From assembly GCA_026122915.1 (NCBI GenBank), contig JAGIXO010000050.1, forward strand, positions 1-11,037: 11,037 nucleotides of DNA. The letters run 5' to 3'. The translations under genes and the position numbers were made by a program. Positions 6,376 through 11,037 of this stretch are shown in pieces. This stretch comes from Candidatus Electronema nielsenii (GTDB taxonomy: Bacteria; Desulfobacterota; Desulfobulbia; Desulfobulbales; Desulfobulbaceae). Position 1 is the first letter of the stretch; each line of letters opens with the position of its first letter. The notes beneath the pieces were generated by a model. The model was not told where the DNA came from and made no database searches. It saw nothing but the letters and a program-made list of their open reading frames with translations.

Positions 6376-6394
6376 AGCACAGACAGGCTGTGCT
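6376..6394 (+). other. Perfect seven-pair hairpin close to the kinase start
   Basis: AGCACAG (6376-6382) and CTGTGCT (6388-6394) form a perfect stem with loop ACAGG. It ends 37 bases before the preferred ATG at 6432 (16 before the TTG at 6411). No clear ribosome binding site follows it, so it could influence translation initiation or be a DNA-binding dyad. Confidence 0.4.
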
Positions 6395-6431
6395 TGCCGC
6401 AGCGTAGCAGTTGGATTATACTCCGCAGATT

Positions 6432-9400
6432 ATGAATCTTGCCCAGCTGATGACCTCACCGGTGATCACCGCGTCACCGGATACCCCGCTCCCTGCTCTG
6501 CTTGAGCTGATGGAGCAGGAACACATCTCTGCCGTGGTGCTGACGGATGACGAAGGCCACCCAGTCGGCATGGTCACAGAGCGTGACATCACCCGCAATG
6601 CCGCGCAAGACCGGCTGCGTTCTGATCTGACCGGCGCAACCCTGATGACTGATAGCTTGGTCACTGCTTCGGCAGAGACCGGCTATCGGGAAGCCTTCCA
6701 GCAGATGGTGGTGTCGCGCGCGCGGCACTTAGTCGTGGTCAATCAGGCTGGGCGAGCAGTGGGCATGGTCACCGAGACCAATTTCCTCCACTCGCTCGGC
6801 TTAGAGTATTTCGTTGATCTGAGTACGATTAAGGAATTAGTTGCCCGGCAGGTGGTTGCGCTCAAGCCTACAGACAGTGTTCATCTTGCCTTAGAGCAGA
6901 TGCACCGGCATAGCATCAGCTGCGTACCGATAACCGAGCACGGCAAGCCGGTCGGTATCCTCACAGAACGAGACGTGATTCGCCTCAGTCTGCAACGGCT
7001 TGACTTCTATCATACCCGGCTTGAGACGGTGATGAGTCAGCCGGTCTGTGCGGTATCCGAGCAAACTACCTTACCTGATGTGGTCAACATCCTGCGGATG
7101 CAGCGTATCCGTCGCTTAATCATTGTTGATGAACACGGCCTACTGACGGGTATCCTCACCGAAACCGACTTGCTCAAGGGTCTGCAAAGCAAATACTCTC
7201 GGCTGCTGCGTGAGATCATTCATGAGCAGGAACGCCAGCTGCGCGAGACCCGTAAAGCCCTCAGTGATCAGGCTATTCTGCACTGCCTGTTAGAGTCTGC
7301 CCCTGATACCGGGATCGCGGCCACTGACCTCCAGTTGCGCATCCTTTACTTTAACCCGATGGCCGCCCGCATCTACGGCTACAAGGTGGAGGATGTCATC
7401 GGCAGAACCGTGCATGAGTTTCACGTTCTCCATCAAATACCAGCAGAACGCTTAGAGAACGCGGTAAGGCTTGTTCGCGAAAAAGGCTTTTACCAGTACA
7501 ACATCCAGCGGCAAGAGCAAGGCCGCACCCGTCATTTCGAGATGCGGGTCTCTGCCATCCACAATGCTGTCGGCGAGACCACCGGTTACATGCTCATGGG
7601 GCAAGACGTAACTCGGCGTAAGGAGGCAGAGTTTGCCTTGCAGCGCAGCGAGGAGCGATTGCGCAAGAGCCAGCAGTTTGCTCGTGCCGGCAGTTGGGAA
7701 TGGCAGATCAGCACCGATGAGCTGTACTGGAGCGGCTGTACGCCGGTGCTGTTTGGCTATGAAGTGAACACGATGAAAACCACCCGCGAGCGGTTTCTAC
7801 ACAGTGTTCATCGTGATGACCGGCAGCGGGTCAATGAGGCGGTGCGCTCGTGCTTAGAGCAGCGGACGGATTACGACATTGAGTATCGGGTAGTTTGGCC
7901 AGACCGCAGCGTGCATTGGTTACATGAGCAGGGCGATGTAGTGCGCGATGAATACGGTGACGCACTGAATATGCTTGGCTTAGTACAGGATATCACCTCA
8001 CGCAAAGAAGCAGAACTCCAGCTGCAAGCACAGCATCGCTTCTTGGATTCAGTGATTGAGACACTCCCCTCGTTGCTCTTTGTGAAAGACGCGGAACATT
8101 TGCGCTATGTCCGCTTTAATCGGGCAGGAGAACAGCTGATTGGCAGACCTGCTGCTGACTTCCTTGGGAAGTCCGATGCTGATCTCTTGCCGCTGCCTGA
8201 AGCAGAAGCACGTCTTACCGCTGATCACTGCCTGCTTGCCAGTGGTAAAGCCATTGAGATTACAGAAGAGCAGATCAGCACCTGCCAAGGCAATCGCTTG
8301 CTGCGTACTCGGAAGACTCCGATTCTTGATGAGCAAGGGAAGCCTGCTTACTTGCTGGGCATTGCTGATGACATTACTGAGCAGCGAGCAGCAGAGCAGA
8401 ACTTAGCCGAGGCAAGGATTCAAGCGGAGAAGGCGAATCAGGCGAAGAGCGACTTCTTAGCCAACATGAGTCATGAAATCCGTACTCCCATGAACGGTAT
8501 CATTGGCCTGACTGAGTTAGCTCTGAAGACGAAACTCAATACCCAGCAGGTTGATTACCTGCGCAAGGTGCATGAGTCGGCTCATTCGTTACTCGGCTTA
8601 TTGAACGATATCCTCGATCTGTCTAAGATTGAGGCGCACCGCTTAGAGCTGGAGTCTATTCCCTTTGACCTCTATCAGCTGATGGCCCAAATTGGCTCGC
8701 TGATGGCCATTCACAGCCAGCAGAAGGGTGTTCCTCTGCGCACCCGCATTGCCCCAGAGATACCGCACTACTTGCTCGGCGACCCGCTGCGGATTAAACA
8801 GATACTGCTCAACTTGGTTGGCAATGCCTTTAAGTTCACCAAAGAAGGCGAGATTAGCATGGAGGTGCGGCCCGGTCTTCATGCCCAGCCCGGCTGCTTA
8901 CCCATTGCCTTTACGGTGCAAGACACCGGTATCGGTATTGGCAAAGAGCAGCAGCGGGAACTGTTCAAGCCCTTTGTGCAGTCAGACAGTAGCACCACCC
9001 GACTTTACGGCGGCACTGGACTGGGTCTCGCCATCACTCGCCAGCTCGTGGAGATGATGGACGGTACCATTGAGCTGGTCAGTGCGCCCGGTGAAGGCAG
9101 TGCTTTCACTTTTACCCTACCCTTGCCGCTTTCTGATCAAGAGGAACTGGCCGCGCATATCGAGCGTTCGGAGCTGCACGGCCCGGACAATGCGGTCTTA
9201 GACAGCATTCGCGGGGCGCGTATCCTGTTAGCAGAAGACAATAAGATCAATCAGCAGGTAGCAATGGAGCTGCTCAGTCAAGAGTGCTTCTTGGTTGATC
9301 TGGCTGAGAACGGGCAGGAGGTCTTGGATTTGCTTCAGCCGGGCCGCTACGATGCTGTGCTGATGGATTTGCAGATGCCAGTGATGGACGGCTATCAGGC

Positions 9401-10208
9401 AACAGCGGCTATCCGCAGTCAGCCGGTCTATGCGGAACTGCCTATCTTAGCCATGAGTGCGAATGCGATGCGCCACGACCGCGAGCAATGCCGGGCCGCT
9501 GGTATGAACGACCACATCCCTAAGCCGGTTGATCGTCGGCTGCTGTTAGCTTCCCTCTGCCGCTGGATCAAACCCGGCGCACGAGAGCGTGTGAACAGGC
9601 TGAAGAAGCATTCAGCAGCCGAGCTACCGCGTCTCTGCGGTATCAACAGTCGGGTGGCTTTAGAGCGGCTGGGCGGCAATCAGCGGGTGTATCTGAACAT
9701 CCTGCGCAGTTTTGCTAAAGAGCATCCCGCAGCAGTGCTGGACATCCGCAGTGTCATGGCTGAGAATCAGCAGAAAGACGGGGAACGATTAGCCCACACC
9801 CTGAAAGGCTTGGCTGGTGCCATCGGTGCGGAAAAGCTCCAAGAGGCCGCCCAGCTCCTGGAGGAAGGGATCAGAAAGCAATTCCCCCTTGATCGCTTGC
9901 TTGATGCAGCAGAAGAACAGCTGAAGCGAGTCATCATTGCGCTGCGCCGCCTACCGCCATTAGAAGAAGAACAGGCCGAAACAGCCAGCCAAGAGCAGAT
10001 CAGAGACGCGCTGCGGCTGCTCTTAGAGCGGTTGCAAAACTATGATGCAGGTGCATCGGAGACCTTAGATGCGCTGCTGGAGATGACAGGAGGGAAGCCT
10101 GAGCTGCGGCAGCGATTGACTGCCTTGCAAGACTTGGTGGAACAGTTTGATTTTGAGGCCGCTCGTACCGCGCTGGTCTCTTTTCCAGAACTCAGCTCTG
10201 CTGGCTAA
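6432..10208 (+). CDS. Cytoplasmic CBS-PAS hybrid sensor histidine kinase with receiver and Hpt domains
   Basis: A 1258-residue phosphorelay sensor without membrane spans. Order: four CBS motifs (about 3-55, 71-121, 135-186, 199-250), three PAS domains (283-396, 418-525, 538-650), a short coil, HisKA (670-738; phospho-acceptor His681 in SHEIRTP), HATPase (N-box Asn798, DTGIGIG from 831, GGTGLGL 860-866), receiver (acidic pair Glu935/Asp936, phospho-acceptor Asp979, Ser1009, Lys1031), Hpt (His1122 in HTLKGLAGAIGA) and a helical tail (1185-1258). Three CBS repeats end TERD or TETD, as nucleotide-binding CBS motifs do; CBS2 has TETN. The CBS modules probably sense adenine nucleotides and the PAS domains redox, haem/flavin or small ligands; this is inference. 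All relay residues are present, so phosphate should pass His-Asp-His to a regulator encoded elsewhere. ATG 6432 is preferred because the CBS domain begins there; TTG 6411 adds seven residues. Neither has a clear ribosome binding site. Confidence 0.95.
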   Translation: MNLAQLMTSPVITASPDTPLPALLELMEQEHISAVVLTDDEGHPVGMVTERDITRNAAQDRLRSDLTGATLMTDSLVTASAETGYREAFQQMVVSRARHLVVVNQAGRAVGMVTETNFLHSLGLEYFVDLSTIKELVARQVVALKPTDSVHLALEQMHRHSISCVPITEHGKPVGILTERDVIRLSLQRLDFYHTRLETVMSQPVCAVSEQTTLPDVVNILRMQRIRRLIIVDEHGLLTGILTETDLLKGLQSKYSRLLREIIHEQERQLRETRKALSDQAILHCLLESAPDTGIAATDLQLRILYFNPMAARIYGYKVEDVIGRTVHEFHVLHQIPAERLENAVRLVREKGFYQYNIQRQEQGRTRHFEMRVSAIHNAVGETTGYMLMGQDVTRRKEAEFALQRSEERLRKSQQFARAGSWEWQISTDELYWSGCTPVLFGYEVNTMKTTRERFLHSVHRDDRQRVNEAVRSCLEQRTDYDIEYRVVWPDRSVHWLHEQGDVVRDEYGDALNMLGLVQDITSRKEAELQLQAQHRFLDSVIETLPSLLFVKDAEHLRYVRFNRAGEQLIGRPAADFLGKSDADLLPLPEAEARLTADHCLLASGKAIEITEEQISTCQGNRLLRTRKTPILDEQGKPAYLLGIADDITEQRAAEQNLAEARIQAEKANQAKSDFLANMSHEIRTPMNGIIGLTELALKTKLNTQQVDYLRKVHESAHSLLGLLNDILDLSKIEAHRLELESIPFDLYQLMAQIGSLMAIHSQQKGVPLRTRIAPEIPHYLLGDPLRIKQILLNLVGNAFKFTKEGEISMEVRPGLHAQPGCLPIAFTVQDTGIGIGKEQQRELFKPFVQSDSSTTRLYGGTGLGLAITRQLVEMMDGTIELVSAPGEGSAFTFTLPLPLSDQEELAAHIERSELHGPDNAVLDSIRGARILLAEDNKINQQVAMELLSQECFLVDLAENGQEVLDLLQPGRYDAVLMDLQMPVMDGYQATAAIRSQPVYAELPILAMSANAMRHDREQCRAAGMNDHIPKPVDRRLLLASLCRWIKPGARERVNRLKKHSAAELPRLCGINSRVALERLGGNQRVYLNILRSFAKEHPAAVLDIRSVMAENQQKDGERLAHTLKGLAGAIGAEKLQEAAQLLEEGIRKQFPLDRLLDAAEEQLKRVIIALRRLPPLEEEQAETASQEQIRDALRLLLERLQNYDAGASETLDALLEMTGGKPELRQRLTALQDLVEQFDFEAARTALVSFPELSSAG

Positions 10209-10221
10209 TGGTGGTCATTAG
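10205..10221 (+). other. Small hairpin over the kinase stop codon
   Basis: CTAATG (10205-10210) and CATTAG (10216-10221) are a perfect six-base inverted repeat with loop GTGGT. It includes the kinase TAA stop codon and lies 37 bases before the rhodanese gene. No T-run follows, so it is a weak candidate for a processing or stability element between two genes read in the same direction. Confidence 0.25.
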
Positions 10222-10257
10222 TCAGCGGTTGTAGATCAATCCAACACGGAGAACAAG

Positions 10258-10656
10258 ATGAAGCACGTCGTACTCGCAGTCTTCTTTTTACTTACTCAGC
10301 TGCTGCCAGCCTTTGCCGCTGATATCCAAGTGATGAGCAAGGAGCAACTCAAGGCCAAGCTCGGTTCGCCGGACATGTTGATTCTCGATGCCCGCTCTGA
10401 AACGCAATGGGAAAGCAGCCAGTTCAAGATACCAGGAGCGCACTGGATACCTAAAGATAACACCGACCAATGGGTAGCAAGTCTTCCGAAAAACAAGACC
10501 TTGCTGGTCTATTGCGCGTGCACCGGCAACGGCTTGGGGGCCAGCGGCAGAGTGGCGCAGGAACTGATTGATAAAGGCTTTACGAAGGTTTATGCGCTTG
10601 ACGGTGGCTGGAAAGCATGGCAGGGCAGCGGCTATCCTGTTGAAGCAAGAAAATAA
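10258..10656 (+). CDS. Exported single-domain rhodanese-like sulfurtransferase
   Basis: A 132-residue protein with a clear signal peptide (MKHVVLAVFFLLTQLLPAFA, probable cleavage after Ala20) and one rhodanese domain (about 24-128). Rhodanese landmarks are the CH2A-like DARSETQWESSQFKIPGAHWIP (44-65), the active-site strand LLVYCACTG with candidate persulfide Cys86 (and Cys88), and the C-terminal ALDGGWKAWQGSGYPV. The active-site loop from Cys86 to Arg98 is longer than in ordinary CxxGxR rhodaneses and resembles the CxCxx(x)SxRVA subgroup. It should act in the periplasm on thiosulfate, persulfide or another sulfane-sulfur donor; the substrate is unknown. GGAG lies six bases before the ATG, a good ribosome binding site. 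It follows the hybrid kinase by 49 bases in the same direction and may be co-transcribed. Confidence 0.9.
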   Translation: MKHVVLAVFFLLTQLLPAFAADIQVMSKEQLKAKLGSPDMLILDARSETQWESSQFKIPGAHWIPKDNTDQWVASLPKNKTLLVYCACTGNGLGASGRVAQELIDKGFTKVYALDGGWKAWQGSGYPVEARK

Positions 10657-10673
10657 ACGCCGCCTGCCTTCTT

Positions 10674-10696
10674 CCCTCTGACTCTATTTCAGAGGG
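10674..10696. terminator. Hairpin between convergent genes, possible bidirectional terminator
   Basis: CCCTCTGA (10674-10681) pairs perfectly with TCAGAGGG (10689-10696) around a seven-base loop, 17 bases after the rhodanese stop codon. The minus-strand gene ends inside the loop (TAG at 10684-10686). Neither strand has a strong T-run after the stem, so intrinsic termination is plausible but not certain. Confidence 0.45.
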
Positions 10697-11037
10697 ACTG
10701 CTTGATCTTTCGATAGCCCGCCGCCTTCCCGCTGAGATACCTCACGGAAGCATACTTTGAGCTTACCACCCACTACCCCATCAATTCGATCATAAGGCAA
10801 GCGGATGGTCAGCGTACTGTCAGCAATGAGAGCGGTGCTGTCAGCTAACGGTGCTAAAGACTGCCTCTTTTGCGGCCCTACTGCGTACAGGCTTGGATAT
10901 GCTCGTCCTACTCCAGCAGGAGAAACGGCCAGCAACACATCTAATTCCAGATCGTAGCCCGTCCTGCCCTCTTCACCGGTCAACACAGCACCGGTAGCTG
11001 AATCCATGTCTGCATCAAAAAAAAACTCACTAACTGG
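10684..11037 (-). CDS. 3' end of an unrecognised, probably secreted beta-rich protein (5' truncated by window edge)
   Basis: The frame is open without a stop from the window edge (11037) to TAG at 10684-10686, 117 residues in view. An internal ATG at 11005-11007 need not be the real start. The visible part has FFFDADMDSATG near its left end, reminiscent of the Asp-rich 'DxDxxxxTG' start of secreted beta-sandwich domains whose next motif is 'GxDyxl'. Here that motif is GRTGYDLELDVLL, followed by STLTIRLPYDRIDG, which resembles the final strands of such domains. The C-terminus is KLKVCFREVSQREGGGLSKDQAVPLK. This likeness is from memory of the pattern and is weak. A run of nine A (11017-11025 on the plus strand) encodes the three Phe. 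It converges on the rhodanese gene. Confidence 0.6.
   Translation of the reverse strand, partial: PVSEFFFDADMDSATGAVLTGEEGRTGYDLELDVLLAVSPAGVGRAYPSLYAVGPQKRQSLAPLADSTALIADSTLTIRLPYDRIDGVVGGKLKVCFREVSQREGGGLSKDQAVPLK

Noticed and set aside
5937..6431. tRNA or other known structured RNA in the intergenic region
   Set aside because: No cloverleaf, TTC-arm context or known riboswitch core was found; only simple hairpins are visible.

Overview
The window carries the compact, fully coding layout of a Gram-negative bacterium. It holds a ferrous iron uptake operon, a membrane diguanylate cyclase, a fused histidine-biosynthesis enzyme, a very large cytoplasmic hybrid histidine kinase, an exported rhodanese, and the 3' end of one further gene. 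The multi-domain signalling proteins, the Cys-rich Feo operon and the GTAGGGGC-type palindromes suggest Desulfobacterota, perhaps a Desulfobulbaceae or cable-bacterium relative. That placement is inference; no rRNA or other taxonomic marker is present.

Layout. Minus strand, reading right to left: a sigma70-like promoter (2826-2854), feoA (2463-2759), a 58-residue Cys-rich single-span membrane protein (2284-2460) and feoB (62-2200), forming one Fe(II) import operon. Plus strand: a six-span GGDEF protein (3117-4349), transcribed divergently from feo. Minus strand: hisHF (4362-5936), convergent with the GGDEF gene and 12 bases from it. The 495 bases from 5937 to 6431 hold no convincing gene but are rich in structure: two GTAGRGGCG...GCCCTG palindromes, a likely hisHF promoter, four tandem 23-bp units each built on a GTTC-N4-GAAC palindrome, and two further hairpins. 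Plus strand: a 1258-residue CBS(x4)-PAS(x3)-HisKA-HATPase-REC-Hpt kinase (6432-10208), then a secreted rhodanese (10258-10656). A minus-strand gene fragment runs off the right edge (10684-11037).

How the parts work together. The feo genes form a clear functional unit. The GGDEF protein (c-di-GMP synthesis) and the CBS-PAS hybrid kinase (probable adenine-nucleotide or redox sensing into a His-Asp-His phosphorelay) are sensory proteins with no output regulator in the window. HisHF is a stand-alone histidine gene with no other his gene beside it. The most unexplained item is the 23-bp palindromic tandem array at 6211-6302, between hisHF and the hybrid kinase. It looks either like a multi-operator for a dimeric regulator or like a string of four tetraloop RNA hairpins. 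No complete novel multi-gene system is evident.
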